Source of the DNA: Paludibacteraceae bacterium
GTDB taxonomy: Bacteria; Bacteroidota; Bacteroidia; Bacteroidales; Paludibacteraceae
NCBI GenBank assembly: GCA_017471285.1
Contig: JAFUUZ010000027.1
Span: 1 to 42,275, forward strand
Reading direction: 5' to 3'
DNA length: 42,275 bases
Part shown: positions 9,401-16,735 of the stretch, piece by piece
How the letters are laid out: each line of letters opens with the position of its first letter
Position numbering within the stretch: the stretch's first letter is position 1
The notes under the pieces: model-generated
Told to the model about the DNA's origin: nothing
The model's database searches: none
What the model saw: the letters and a program-made list of their open reading frames with translations, nothing else
Position numbers and translations under genes: made by a program

Positions 9401-10066
9401 ACCCAGGAACGGATTGAACTCTCCTCCCGAAGTCAGCCTAGGATAGATTTCGACGAACGTCTCATATGCAGAGGCATCGAACTCGCTCAGCCTTGCCTGG
9501 AATTCTTCAATAGGCATGGGCGCAATAGCCTCAACAAAACGTGCATATGTTTCCGGGAAATCCTTCTCCCACATTTGCAGTTTATTGTTCGCCGCAACGA
9601 AATGAGTGTCCGGCATGAGATCCTCAAGCCCGGCATCCTTTAGCGCAAGCTGAATAGCATATAGGAAAGACTGATTAAGGCTTGTGCTGCTCCCCTGAAT
9701 GATAACCGGGAGAAGTCTTTCAGAGGAATGCATATACTCATACACGTACGAATACAAATCCGGGTTATATTCCTCTATTGCTTCCCAAATGCGCTCAAAT
9801 ATAGGGAGATTCTCCCTCTCACGCATCATAGCAAGAAGCATTAAAACGATATGAGATTTTCCTTTTCCATAGGGTCCGATTAATATATGGGCTCTATCTG
9901 TCGAAGAAGGATGTGTGCTCAGAATGATAGGCTCGATAATCTCAAGTGCGGAGGTAGAAGGAATAAAATCTTCTATTTTCCCCATATTGTTGAGATCATA
10001 GGCTAAATTTACAGACTTTTGAAAGCCTGGTGCTATGCGAATATAGCTTTTAACATCCATACTCAT
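6437..10066 (-). CDS. sspC: Large P-loop ATPase, SspC-like
   Basis: This 1209-residue protein has a Walker A motif 'GPYGKGKSH' (64-72) and a Walker B 'VVYDE' (246-250) followed by 'FSKYLEA'. The rest is long and mostly helical with no other domain that I recognise. The arrangement of an early Walker A followed by a long C-terminal region recalls the BrxC/PglY class of defence ATPases. It lies between the DUF4007 gene (12 bases upstream) and the cysteine desulfurase (21 bases downstream), the position expected for the SspC ATPase of the SspABCD phosphorothioation system. Known family role: ATP hydrolysis during PT insertion, possibly remodelling DNA. The start at 10066 has GGAG seven bases upstream. 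Its length seems large for SspC, so a divergent variant is possible. Confidence 0.72.
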   Translation of the reverse strand: MSMDVKSYIRIAPGFQKSVNLAYDLNNMGKIEDFIPSTSALEIIEPIILSTHPSSTDRAHILIGPYGKGKSHIVLMLLAMMRERENLPIFERIWEAIEEYNPDLYSYVYEYMHSSERLLPVIIQGSSTSLNQSFLYAIQLALKDAGLEDLMPDTHFVAANNKLQMWEKDFPETYARFVEAIAPMPIEEFQARLSEFDASAYETFVEIYPRLTSGGEFNPFLGFDVVELYSTIAAALKDRGYQGLFVVYDEFSKYLEANIRGTSISDIKMLQDFAEKCNRSKADQMHLLLIAHKDIENYIDRLPKNKVDGWRGVSERFTHLEMHTNYGQLYEIMATAIGKTEAFRGEYCTTHGEYFSWASKFVESEALFNDLAPELRDYVVYGGYPLHPTTVFLLPRLSELVAQNERTLFTFISAHNRHTLVDNLDHGTQNILTPDAIYDYFEPLLKKEVYTSDIFKMYALSNRILAKLDRKSLEAKIVKTLALIYIVNQFEKFPPLADKVIASFAGAFSESDVSTALKNLEEREYVIYAKKSNNYLRLKEANENVREAIESEIKRQTMIGSVKDILEEYTSDTYLYPTRYNDENAIIRYFDFRFIQGSHLMEVKDWTLRIGGSQADGVVYAILPDSEEQIPELRDYLGQNTTDARRTVFVLPLKYEDIASSAYAYNALVKLINEADGDEALLAEYHIYYEDMGEVLDSFIMTFTRPELRQAEYYHCGNKVAIYRKAQLSQKLSEICETVFNRTPRINNETLNKNDLPTNTINSRTKVVRGLLQSELSPMLGLVGTGQDVSIMRSALTVPGVVDDIKSSPSIHISDCPDERLANVLQHIDQFFANSGLDQSGSYFSALYDELTRPELGIGMKRGPIPLYVAAVLHSYKDHLTISSYGQELEINAELLNSINAKPEAYTAKLIDWSQEKADYIKNLESLFSQHILAREKNVNSFLYVVRAMQRWYIALPKYAKEARELYVGGEQFHAIEKQNIRFANALKVPSINPHEFLFESLPKVFGFDGFTVETSACIERAKELYDKALDNLTDGLAKDVSAIFAPNSVEGQTASSAASSWYEKLAQKTKEHVFDGVEAVLLSQFSEAGNDDTSFIIRLAKPATGLRIEDWNSETVKVFRKTVTDLKTHVTEFNDMDASLDKGSSNTYILTSVGPNGETQVRTFDRIEYSRMAKLLKHEITANLDEMGMAISDSEKRQVLIEVLESLC

Positions 10067-10078
10067 AATGATGCTCCA

Positions 10079-10972
10079 TTACCTATTCAAGGAGGTATAG
10101 TAAGCGTTAATGCATTCTTGGTAGGTCAGATCTGATAGTATTTTTACCACGTCAAGGCCTGCCGTCCTAATAACTTCAACATATCCAAGCCTCGCCAAAT
10201 GATCCAGCTCTGCAGTTAAGGAGACAATATCTAAATTGAACACTTTCCCGATATTACATGCAGCATGCTGAAGCTCGTCTATTTTTATCTCTCGCCGGCC
10301 TTCTGCTTGATCGGCAATTACCGCTAGCAGAATATATGGATGAATGATCCCGCTCTTTGGCGTCGCTTTCCGGAAAACTCTGTCACGGTTTCCGTTCTGT
10401 TCTGTTACTTCAATTAGGCCTAACTCATCTAAGGGGCAGGCAATATTGCTTTCCGGTTGGGCTTTTGCCGGGTTCAGTTTTTTGCGTTCAACATAAGTGT
10501 TGATAATGCAGTTAAAATCATCCTCTAAGGAAGCTTCTGCGGGATACTCTTCTTCCATTGCAGCAAATCTGCTGAGCCCTTCAACGAAATCATTTCGCGT
10601 GAACTCATTCATATCAAAATGGTTGAAGAAATAGTACCACGCTGTCGCAAGTTCTTTATTTGTGGCCAGCTTGTAATGTAGGAGCCAAAGCGTTCCCAGT
10701 TCTTCCATATAGGGATCGTTTTCCTGGATGATCTGTGCAAAATCCGTCAGCGTCTGTGCGCGGCTCCTGCCTTTAACAGAGCTTTCCGTTGTAAGCTGCG
10801 TAGCCTGCATCCAGTAGCGCAGAGACTTAACCATATTTGAGCCCATTCCCAGGACGTCCATTGGGTTTTCGCTCTTGTCTATGAAGACATTCTGGTTGTT
10901 CTGAACTCCCCGGAGGCCTTTATAAAGCCATCCTTTTCGGATAAAGAAAGTTTCATGTGCTCTGAATTTCAT
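10079..10972 (-). CDS. sspB: DUF4007 family protein, SspB-like
   Basis: The 297-residue product shows the DUF4007 signature from its first residues: 'FRAHETFFIRKGWLYKG', 'LGMGSNMVKSLRYWMQA', 'DPYMEELGTLWLLHY' and 'TAWYYFFNHF'. DUF4007 proteins occur next to PAPS-reductase-like genes in phosphorothioation loci, where I take the family to correspond to SspB, reported as the DNA nickase that opens the strand for sulfur insertion. The C-terminal third looks like winged-helix DNA-binding segments. No obvious nuclease motif stands out by eye. It lies 19 bases after the SspD-like gene and 12 bases before the ATPase. The equation of DUF4007 with SspB is from memory of family associations; the DUF4007 call itself is strong. 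Confidence 0.8.
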   Translation of the reverse strand: MKFRAHETFFIRKGWLYKGLRGVQNNQNVFIDKSENPMDVLGMGSNMVKSLRYWMQATQLTTESSVKGRSRAQTLTDFAQIIQENDPYMEELGTLWLLHYKLATNKELATAWYYFFNHFDMNEFTRNDFVEGLSRFAAMEEEYPAEASLEDDFNCIINTYVERKKLNPAKAQPESNIACPLDELGLIEVTEQNGNRDRVFRKATPKSGIIHPYILLAVIADQAEGRREIKIDELQHAACNIGKVFNLDIVSLTAELDHLARLGYVEVIRTAGLDVVKILSDLTYQECINAYYTSLNR

Positions 10973-10991
10973 ACGCTTTCCCCTAACAGAG

Positions 10992-12716
10992 TTATTTTAC
11001 AGTTTTCAGATACTTGTCCATTAAGCATCCGCCATCGAGATACTTGGGGGATACACAAGCCTTGCAGTGCTTGCATTTTGCAGGATTAATCATGTACATA
11101 TCGCCAATGATTGAGATAGCACCGTGCTTGCATACAGACTCACATTTCAAGCATTTTCGGCACGCATTATACTTCCGAATCTGGTATGAGACCATTCGTT
11201 GCAGATCTTCATGATCCGCAACATTCATCGTCTTTACCTTAACCGCATAGTCGTATCCATCCTGCTGAAACGGCTGAATAGAGAGAATCGGAACATTCCC
11301 CTTCACATCTAACACGACGACCTCTTTGATCAGCTTTCTTCCAAGTTCTTTAGATACTTTTCCGAATGGAACAAAGAGGTTATAAAAACTATCGTCAAGA
11401 GGTTTATTGATCTGATAAACCTTGGCATGGTCTTCCGTCGTGCAGTTAGTAAAGCGGATTTTTACATCCTCCGCTGCTTTAACACCATTTCCGCCTTGCC
11501 GTGCTTTCCACTTTCCATCATCGACATAAACTTCGGGATCAGGTTTCCCTATCTGCTTTGCAAAGTCGATAAGAAAAGCTCTCCATTTTACCGACTGCTC
11601 CGGCATATAGATACGGGAAAGGAATTGGGCGCGCGAATTGTTATTAGGGCAGCACCAGCATCCAACTCGATCATAGCCAAGTCTATATGCATCATTGAAA
11701 TCAACGTGCTTTCCAAGCAGATACAGCCAAATGTCAATGTCTTTCCAGAAGAAGATCGGAGATGCAACCGATTGCTTCTGGATCTTCACCGATTCCGAGT
11801 GTTCCTCAAGGCGATTATATTTACTTCTACTAACTGATTCACATTTCCGAATCCCGTAGAATGTAAGGATCTTCTCATCGCCGTAGAGATTATTGATTAC
11901 GCGCGTAATAGGCCCTGTTTTGAACATGGAGCAGCACCAGCGCATCATCCGGGCCGGAGGCCCAATGTCTTCACAGACATTATAGAAATCTTGCTCTTTG
12001 TTCTTTGCTATTTTGAATATTGCACGGGGATTGTTTTTCCGGAATCTCTCAACATATTCAATCGTCAGAGGGAACTCGAGCGTCGTATTGCCAAACACGT
12101 GAACTATGCTTGGATTGCTTAGTGCGCGAACAGTGAGATCTTCTGTTACAGTTGAGTCTTTTCCGCCTGAAAAAGAGATCATTAATTGATCAATGCCATA
12201 TCTTTTTGCCGCACTCTGGATAAAAACAAAAGCTTCGTTTTCTATATACTCCAGGTGCGTCTTATTTGCATCGATGAAGGTTTGGATTTGCTGATCGAAT
12301 ACCGGCTGATATTGCAAAAGATTCTCTTCTTCATATTTTTTTAGTTCTTCAATTATAGAAGAAACGTCAAGCGTCTTGAATAAGCTTGTGGGAACTGTTT
12401 TGGCTTTTCCGTCAATATAGTAGCGATTGTCTTGCGCCCATACTGATCGCTCTGCATATGCAAAAGGCTTCGCTATCAGGATTTCAATCAACAATCTTTC
12501 CTGGGGAAAAACCGGGCGAATATCCGATGAAAGGTAGGGGGCCTCGCCTCCGCAGATCGGGCAGATGTCTTTCCCTTCATCATTAAGCGCTTTGATGATG
12601 GGCGTATTGCAGTGCTTACACCAGTGCACTTCAAACGGGATCTCAGTTTCAGTTTTAGAGCCACAAACTTCGCAATACTCGTGCTGTGCTTCTCTATTGC
12701 ATACTTTACACCACAA
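10992..12716 (-). CDS. sspD: PAPS-reductase/DndC-like ATP pyrophosphatase with zinc ribbons and ferredoxin domain, SspD-like
   Basis: TTG at 12716 is the likely start: AAGGAGG lies eight bases upstream, and the product then begins with a zinc ribbon. The frame is open to 12779. The 574-residue protein has three parts. Residues 3-55 hold four CxxC pairs (zinc ribbons). The central ATP-pyrophosphatase domain has the PP-loop 'SGGKDST' (183-189) plus 'RWCC' and 'GCWCCPNNN', cysteines suited to the [4Fe-4S] cluster known in DndC. The C-terminus is a two-cluster ferredoxin: CxxCxxCxxxC at 519-529, and CxxCxxC at 548-554 with C564. It would adenylate DNA phosphate and accept sulfur from the cysteine desulfurase. 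The built-in ferredoxin suggests self-contained electron supply. It is the first gene of the operon. Confidence 0.82.
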   Translation of the reverse strand: MWCKVCNREAQHEYCEVCGSKTETEIPFEVHWCKHCNTPIIKALNDEGKDICPICGGEAPYLSSDIRPVFPQERLLIEILIAKPFAYAERSVWAQDNRYYIDGKAKTVPTSLFKTLDVSSIIEELKKYEEENLLQYQPVFDQQIQTFIDANKTHLEYIENEAFVFIQSAAKRYGIDQLMISFSGGKDSTVTEDLTVRALSNPSIVHVFGNTTLEFPLTIEYVERFRKNNPRAIFKIAKNKEQDFYNVCEDIGPPARMMRWCCSMFKTGPITRVINNLYGDEKILTFYGIRKCESVSRSKYNRLEEHSESVKIQKQSVASPIFFWKDIDIWLYLLGKHVDFNDAYRLGYDRVGCWCCPNNNSRAQFLSRIYMPEQSVKWRAFLIDFAKQIGKPDPEVYVDDGKWKARQGGNGVKAAEDVKIRFTNCTTEDHAKVYQINKPLDDSFYNLFVPFGKVSKELGRKLIKEVVVLDVKGNVPILSIQPFQQDGYDYAVKVKTMNVADHEDLQRMVSYQIRKYNACRKCLKCESVCKHGAISIIGDMYMINPAKCKHCKACVSPKYLDGGCLMDKYLKTVK

Positions 12717-12725
12717 AACGCTCAC

Positions 12726-13079
12726 CTCCTTCAGCCTATTATCTATTAAATCATATTGCAAGTCCAATAAACAGGACACTCAAATGACAGGGGAGCCTTG
12801 ACACTGAATTTGCTTTTGTTCATGCCCCGATTATCATCGATTCTTCAGCGGATCCGCAAAAATAGCCAGCAGGATATATCCCTACAAAGATAAATTATAA
12901 CACAAGTCGACAGCTTTTTATAGACCTTATCGTTAATCCGGCTAACATTATTTCTATATAACCACAACAGCCCGCCCTAAGAAGTACGGTCTTAGGCTCA
13001 TACGTCATTAAAGTTTCTGAGTTGATCGACTTCAGTAGTGTTTTCTGAAATACCGATCTTTTTTGCGGCATAACCGCTA
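12726..13079 (-). promoter_or_regulatory. Leader and promoter region of the phosphorothioation operon
   Basis: About 350 bases separate the HTH gene (ending 13080) from the operon start and hold no convincing gene. On the minus strand an extended -10 box, TGT-TATAAT, lies at 12902-12894; no good -35 is seen at 17 bases, which fits extended -10 promoters. It would give a leader of about 170 bases. The leader contains an ATG-initiated frame of 25 codons ending just before the sspD ribosome-binding site, with a poor Shine-Dalgarno. The short frames between 12895 and 13183 look like noise. Confidence 0.4.
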
Positions 13080-13289
13080 TCAATCGATATCATCGTACGC
13101 TTTCCCCGGCACGGCTTCCATGCCAAACACTGCAAGGGCTTGATTGACTTTATCCATTCGGACAGTCTTCTTTCCCTGCTCAAGATCGCGCACGAAACGG
13201 AGGCCGAGCCCGGACCTCATGGCAAACTCCTCCTGGGTCAAGCCGGCCTTTTTTCGTTCTGTTTTCACATACTCAGCGATCATATTCAT
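13080..13289 (-). CDS. HipB-like (XRE family) HTH transcription regulator
   Basis: The 69-residue product is a small Xre/HipB-type (y4mF-like) repressor with the helix-turn-helix in 'GLTQEEFAMRSGLGLRFVRDL' region (about residues 18-38; 'LTQEEFAMRSG' and 'LGLRFVRDLEQGKKTVRMD'). Antitoxin repressors of this size normally precede a HipA kinase, but none follows: downstream is the leader of the phosphorothioation operon. The same frame stays open up to an ATG at 13520 that has its own AAGGAG site, so a 146-residue product is possible; the extra 77 residues match nothing I know. Upstream lie a promoter candidate and a perfect palindrome. It could repress itself or the phosphorothioation operon, which begins about 180 bases downstream (inference). 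Confidence 0.7.
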   Translation of the reverse strand: MNMIAEYVKTERKKAGLTQEEFAMRSGLGLRFVRDLEQGKKTVRMDKVNQALAVFGMEAVPGKAYDDID

Positions 13290-13355
13290 AACAACTATAT
13301 TATACCCGTTCGGGGCATTATTTGAAAGAGCTTTTTTGAGAATTCTGCCAGAATA

Positions 13356-13384
13356 AGTATAATACTGTCTACAAGCCGTAGCAA
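13356..13384 (-). promoter_or_regulatory. Candidate sigma-A promoter for the HTH gene
   Basis: On the minus strand, a -35 TTGCTA (13384-13379) and a -10 TATACT (13361-13356) are separated by exactly 17 bases. Transcription would start about 60 bases upstream of the HTH start at 13289. It lies inside the longer open frame, which argues for the shorter HTH product. Confidence 0.4.
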
Positions 13385-13459
13385 CAGCCCCAATCGGGTA
13401 TAAAATGACATTGCCTTTTCGCAGACTTTGTTCTGCTTTTCTCATAGGTTGCATTGAAA

Positions 13460-13481
13460 CTATATCGCTGTAGCGATATAG
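13460..13481. promoter_or_regulatory. Perfect 22-bp palindrome, candidate HTH operator
   Basis: Two perfect 10-base arms (CTATATCGCT / AGCGATATAG) flank a 2-base centre. The core TATCG-N6-CGATA resembles the layout of HipB operators (TATCC-N8-GGATA). It lies about 75 bases upstream of the promoter candidate for the neighbouring HipB-like gene, so autoregulation is plausible. Confidence 0.5.
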
Positions 13482-13520
13482 CGAGTTCAAAAGAGAATCA
13501 TTTATTGGAAGGTCAAACAT

Positions 13521-13559
13521 AAAAACTCCTTGGGACTTTGATCATCCCAAGGAGTTTTT
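13521..13559. terminator. Bidirectional intrinsic terminator / SD-containing hairpin between fic and HTH
   Basis: Perfect 15-base arms (AAAAACTCCTTGGGA and its complement) flank a 9-base loop, giving A5/T5 runs on both sides. On the minus strand it follows the fic stop at 13574 and would terminate fic. Its 3' arm also contains AAGGAG five bases before the ATG at 13520, so the hairpin would hide that ribosome-binding site. Confidence 0.85.
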
Positions 13560-13573
13560 GACTTGTCGGGGAA

Positions 13574-14668
13574 TTATGAGAGATCGACCAGCACTTCCCA
13601 ATGGCCGTTTCGCTTTCCATTGGCACGGTGAAGATAGCCTTTTTCCTGCAGATCTGTCATTCTGCGTTTGATCGTCCTCTCCGATTTGCCGACAGCAACA
13701 GCAAGCTCTTTCTGAGTGATTGCAGGATTTGCTTTCACTGCCTTCAGCACGGCCAGCTCTTCCAAAGTGCAATCCAAAGTGCCATTTTGGCACTTTGAAA
13801 TTTCAGCGTTGGCACTTTGAACCGGGACTTCGCTCTTATACTCCACATGCAGATAGCGATTCTTCAATTCATGCTGTGTGCCGAGGAGAAGGTTTTCAAA
13901 AAACTCTTCGAGAAACTCGCTCGTGGCGTGAATACCTTTTTGCAGATTGTTGTAGTTGGCGCGAACAAGCGCATTTCGGAAGTACCAGGAGTTCGCGGCG
14001 AAGACATCGTTGTTCACTGCAAAGCCGAAGGTCTTCAAATATTTCACGATGAAAACCGCGGTCGCGCGCGTATTGCCCTCGCAGAAGGGATGGATCTGCC
14101 AGATGCCGGACGCAAATTTCGCCATATGCTTGATCGATTCCGGAACAGAAAGTGCATCGTAGGAGAACTGTTTTTCCTGCGAAAAATCATAATCCAGCGT
14201 GTCGCGGATGCTCTCCCAAGAGGAATAGACGACCGTATCGCCGCCGAGCACCCACTCATTTTTTGTGATGTTGTAAGCGCGGAATTGTCCCGCGTGATCA
14301 AAGACACCAGTAAACAAACGACGGTGAATGCTCTGCAGCTCAGCCGGTGAAAACTGAAAAGTTTTCTCCCCCAACAGTTCGGTGATGCGTGCGGAAACGA
14401 TATCCGCCTCCATCGTGCCGTCTTCCACCGCTTTGCGGTTGGCCTGCTCTTTGTAGTAGCTTTGGATGCGCCGCTGCGCGCCGGCAATGTCAATGTCGCC
14501 TTCGATGTGCGCTTTCGCGGTCTCCAACAAATAGGTCGAAGTTTTCAGCCCGTCCACCGCCTGGAGCCCGATGGCCGTTTGCCAGGCAGCACTTTTTTCT
14601 GCGCGCTCCGGCTCACCCTGGCGGATGTATTCACTCAATTCAAGCTGCCATCTGTCCTGCTCCGGCAT
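13574..14668 (-). CDS. fic: Fic family protein adenylyltransferase with C-terminal winged helix
   Basis: The 364-residue protein has the Fic core motif 'HPFCEGNTR' (193-201), a variant of HPFx(D/E)GNxR that keeps the catalytic His, the acidic residue and the Arg. Upstream, 'AKAHIEGD' (about 52-59) looks like the inhibitory (S/T)xxxE(G/N) helix of class II Fic proteins, so the enzyme is probably autoinhibited. The C-terminal 70 residues form a winged helix ('TQKELAVAVGKSERTIKRRM'), giving DNA binding or autoregulation. Family role: transfer of AMP from ATP to a hydroxyl on a target protein; the target is unknown. The frame opens at a TTG (14677), but the ATG at 14668 sits nine bases after AAGGAG and is preferred. 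It is transcribed alone from the promoter at 14706-14734. Confidence 0.93.
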   Translation of the reverse strand: MPEQDRWQLELSEYIRQGEPERAEKSAAWQTAIGLQAVDGLKTSTYLLETAKAHIEGDIDIAGAQRRIQSYYKEQANRKAVEDGTMEADIVSARITELLGEKTFQFSPAELQSIHRRLFTGVFDHAGQFRAYNITKNEWVLGGDTVVYSSWESIRDTLDYDFSQEKQFSYDALSVPESIKHMAKFASGIWQIHPFCEGNTRATAVFIVKYLKTFGFAVNNDVFAANSWYFRNALVRANYNNLQKGIHATSEFLEEFFENLLLGTQHELKNRYLHVEYKSEVPVQSANAEISKCQNGTLDCTLEELAVLKAVKANPAITQKELAVAVGKSERTIKRRMTDLQEKGYLHRANGKRNGHWEVLVDLS

Positions 14669-14705
14669 GAACTTCAACTCCTTCTTTGCCTGATCCTGTG
14701 GTTAT

Positions 14706-14734
14706 ATTTTACCATATCAGCAGGAGTATATCAA
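14706..14734 (-). promoter_or_regulatory. Sigma-A promoter of fic
   Basis: Minus-strand -35 TTGATA (14734-14729) and -10 TAAAAT (14711-14706) with exactly 17 bases between them, about 30 bases upstream of the fic start. Confidence 0.6.
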
Positions 14735-14842
14735 GCTGAATTGTGCATAGTACCTGTGTTTCTCAAAAGAATTACCGGCAAAAAGCATCGCGCTCTGTCG
14801 CAATTTGCTGTATAATCTTTTGATGAGCTTAGGAGGTGCACC

Positions 14843-15532
14843 ATGCAGGAATTAAAGGATATTGATTATGCCTTAGCCCGTATTTTATTAGACTCTGTCG
14901 TCAACAAAACCGGTCGCCTTACATATAAAGAAATCGCAGAACAACTCTCAGTAAAGCTTGGAAGAAAAATCAATGCACATTACAATTTGACCATTCCCCT
15001 TGTCAATGTTTCAAGTCTTTGCTTCAGCATGGGTCTTCCATTATTATCTGCAAATGCTGTTTATTCAAATGCAACTTCCGTGTCAACAGCCGTTGGTGAA
15101 GGATTCTATTCAATGGCCTGTGAACTGCGACCCGAATATAGGGCGTTGACTCCTGTAGAAGCATGGAAATCTGAACGGAAGCGCATTCTTCAATGCAAGG
15201 ATTGGGATAAGCTTGATTCTTTTTTATCCAAAGCAGAAGGGAAAGAGATTCCTTTTGTCCAGAAGGCGCCACGTGTTAAGGATGATCCGTTTTACAGTTG
15301 GCTTTCAACTACGACAACACTTGCAGAGAGTTCCGTGTACAAATACGCTCTCGCAGTAGACTCCATCTCAAAAGAAATGATTGGATTTGGAGTAATCAAA
15401 AAGCCCTTGCGCGAAATGAACGCTCTTGATTTAGATTTTTACATTCCGCAAATCCTTTCGGATCCTCGCTTTGTTGAGAAGAACACGCGAGGCAACAACA
15501 TGTATAGCAATGCCTTGAAACAGTTCCGCTAG
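14843..15532 (+). pseudogene. Truncated DNA-binding/restriction-type protein (N-terminal part only)
   Basis: The 229-codon frame starts well (AGGAGG six bases upstream; a TATAAT at 14811). Residues 1-45 look like a helix-turn-helix ('RLTYKEIAEQLSVKLGRKI'). The remainder up to 'RGNNMYSNALKQF' resembles the helical N-terminal region of HNH-type and McrB-type modification-dependent restriction proteins, where 'KN...MYSxALK' is followed by the catalytic part. Here the frame ends right after this motif, at the exact point where a truncated transposase gene abuts on the other strand (15529). I take this as the 5' part of a gene broken by IS insertion and deletion. Family assignment is tentative. 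Confidence 0.5.
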
Positions 15533-15984
15533 CGGCGCATATCCGTACCGACAGGCAGCTTCTGCTGCTCAACGATCCTGTTAACACAGCGGTTTACGGT
15601 AGAAAGAGAAAGCTCGCCCGCTTTAACGGTTCCGGCAGAGATAAGCTGACGAAGGATTTCGGTAGAAGGAATGCGAGGATATTTTTCCTTCAGGAACTTT
15701 ATCTGCTCGTATATATCCGCATCGATCTTTCTGGATTTACCGGAATCGTCTCTTGGCTGCTTAAGAAGTCCGTTAAAGCCGGCGGTGCGGTAGAAATAAT
15801 ACCAACGCTCAACAGTTTTAACGCTGAAGTAACGAACCTTGCCGTCGGGATCTGTGTATGGAGTTTTAGCAGCCTGCTCGAAGTATGAATGGTTTGAAGT
15901 ACCCTCGGGAAGGGTATAACAAACGACCGGTGCGATTATACCGTATCGCATCAGTGCTAATTGCTGACGTTTTTCATCTGTCAT
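15529..15984 (-). pseudogene. Truncated DDE transposase, N-terminal HTH region
   Basis: The 152-codon remnant begins 'MTDEKRQQLALMRYGIIAP' (ATG 15984, GAGGTG upstream) and contains the paired HTH regions typical of IS481/Mu-like integrase-type transposases ('FSVKTVERWYYFYRTAGFNGL', 'KSRKIDADIYEQIKFLKEKYP'). Full-length relatives continue past a 'DMRRYERPHINEVW'-type stretch into the DDE catalytic core. Here the frame ends at 'DMRR', with no catalytic core in the window. The element is therefore inactive. Confidence 0.75.
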
Positions 15985-16071
15985 AATGAACACCTCGAAA
16001 TAAATAGTAGTGGTACAAGGGTCAGTATACAGAGGAAAAACGGCATAATCTATTCAGGTTATGTGGGCGGC

Positions 16072-16374
16072 TCAAATTCTCAGATAAACACCTCGTTTAA
16101 TTTGCATAAACTGGCGGGAATAGCTGCTGTAGCAGCGATCCAGGATGGACCGAAGCGACGAGTTAAGCTCCGCAAAAGCAGCATCGAGACGCGCTTTCCA
16201 ATAGCGCCTGAAGCGAGCCCGAATATGCAGAACGTCGGATTCTGTTATGTCGGAGTTATTATCCATAATTTCGTTTAATTCATTGCTGCCGAGAGGATAC
16301 AGCAGCACCTTATGCTGAATATCTACGGGAATCTGAGAGTAAGGGACAACCGAATCCGGAAGGATAGGGTACTC
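16072..16374 (-). pseudogene. Remnant of transposon-associated DUF6431-like protein
   Basis: The open frame (16374-16072) has no good start. It begins 'EYPILPDSVVPYSQIPVD' and continues 'RARFRRYWKARL'. The LPD-x-VVPYS block recalls small zinc-finger proteins (DUF6431 type) that precede DDE transposases in many clostridial IS elements, and it lies just upstream of, and on the same strand as, the truncated transposase. The cysteine-rich N-terminus is missing, so both ends of this IS are gone. Confidence 0.45.
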
Positions 16375-16410
16375 TCATTTTACCGCAAGATATATCCAAT
16401 AATATGGACA

Positions 16411-16430
16411 AGCCCCTCTTCCGAGGGGCT
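16411..16430 (+). terminator. Intrinsic terminator-like hairpin
   Basis: An 8-bp stem (AGCCCCTC / GAGGGGCT) with a TTCC loop is followed by TTAATATTTT. No intact plus-strand gene ends just upstream; it may have served the gene broken at 15532. Confidence 0.6.
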
Positions 16431-16735
16431 TTAATATTTTCGTACCTTCGTTTTGTTTATATATTTCCCCACTTTGTGGTGAAGCGGGGGCGGAGAATTG
16501 TCTCTTGATAATTTGCACCGCTTATGGTAAAACTTTTTCAGGGATAGTACTTCCCCTACTGAGCTGCCAATGGCATTTACGGATTGTACTGCTGTTATTT
16601 CTTGTCTCTGTCCTGGATAAAAGGTGACAATGATTAAAGTGAATGATAATACAGGTCAGTATTCCCTCTTGCTGATAATATAGAGACGAAAAGAGCATAA
16701 AACGAAATAAATCGGGATTTGCAAAGGTGAACTGT
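16431..16735. other. Intergenic region, no gene seen
   Basis: About 300 bases with no convincing coding frame. A weak plus-strand promoter candidate (TTGATA at 16505, TAAAAC at 16528, 17-base spacer) lies about 200 bases before the next gene. Confidence 0.4.

Noticed and set aside
12895-13183. Two overlapping minus-strand frames of 61-62 codons
   Set aside because: They overlap the HTH gene or leader, lack ribosome-binding sites and have random-looking composition; no HipA-like sequence is present.
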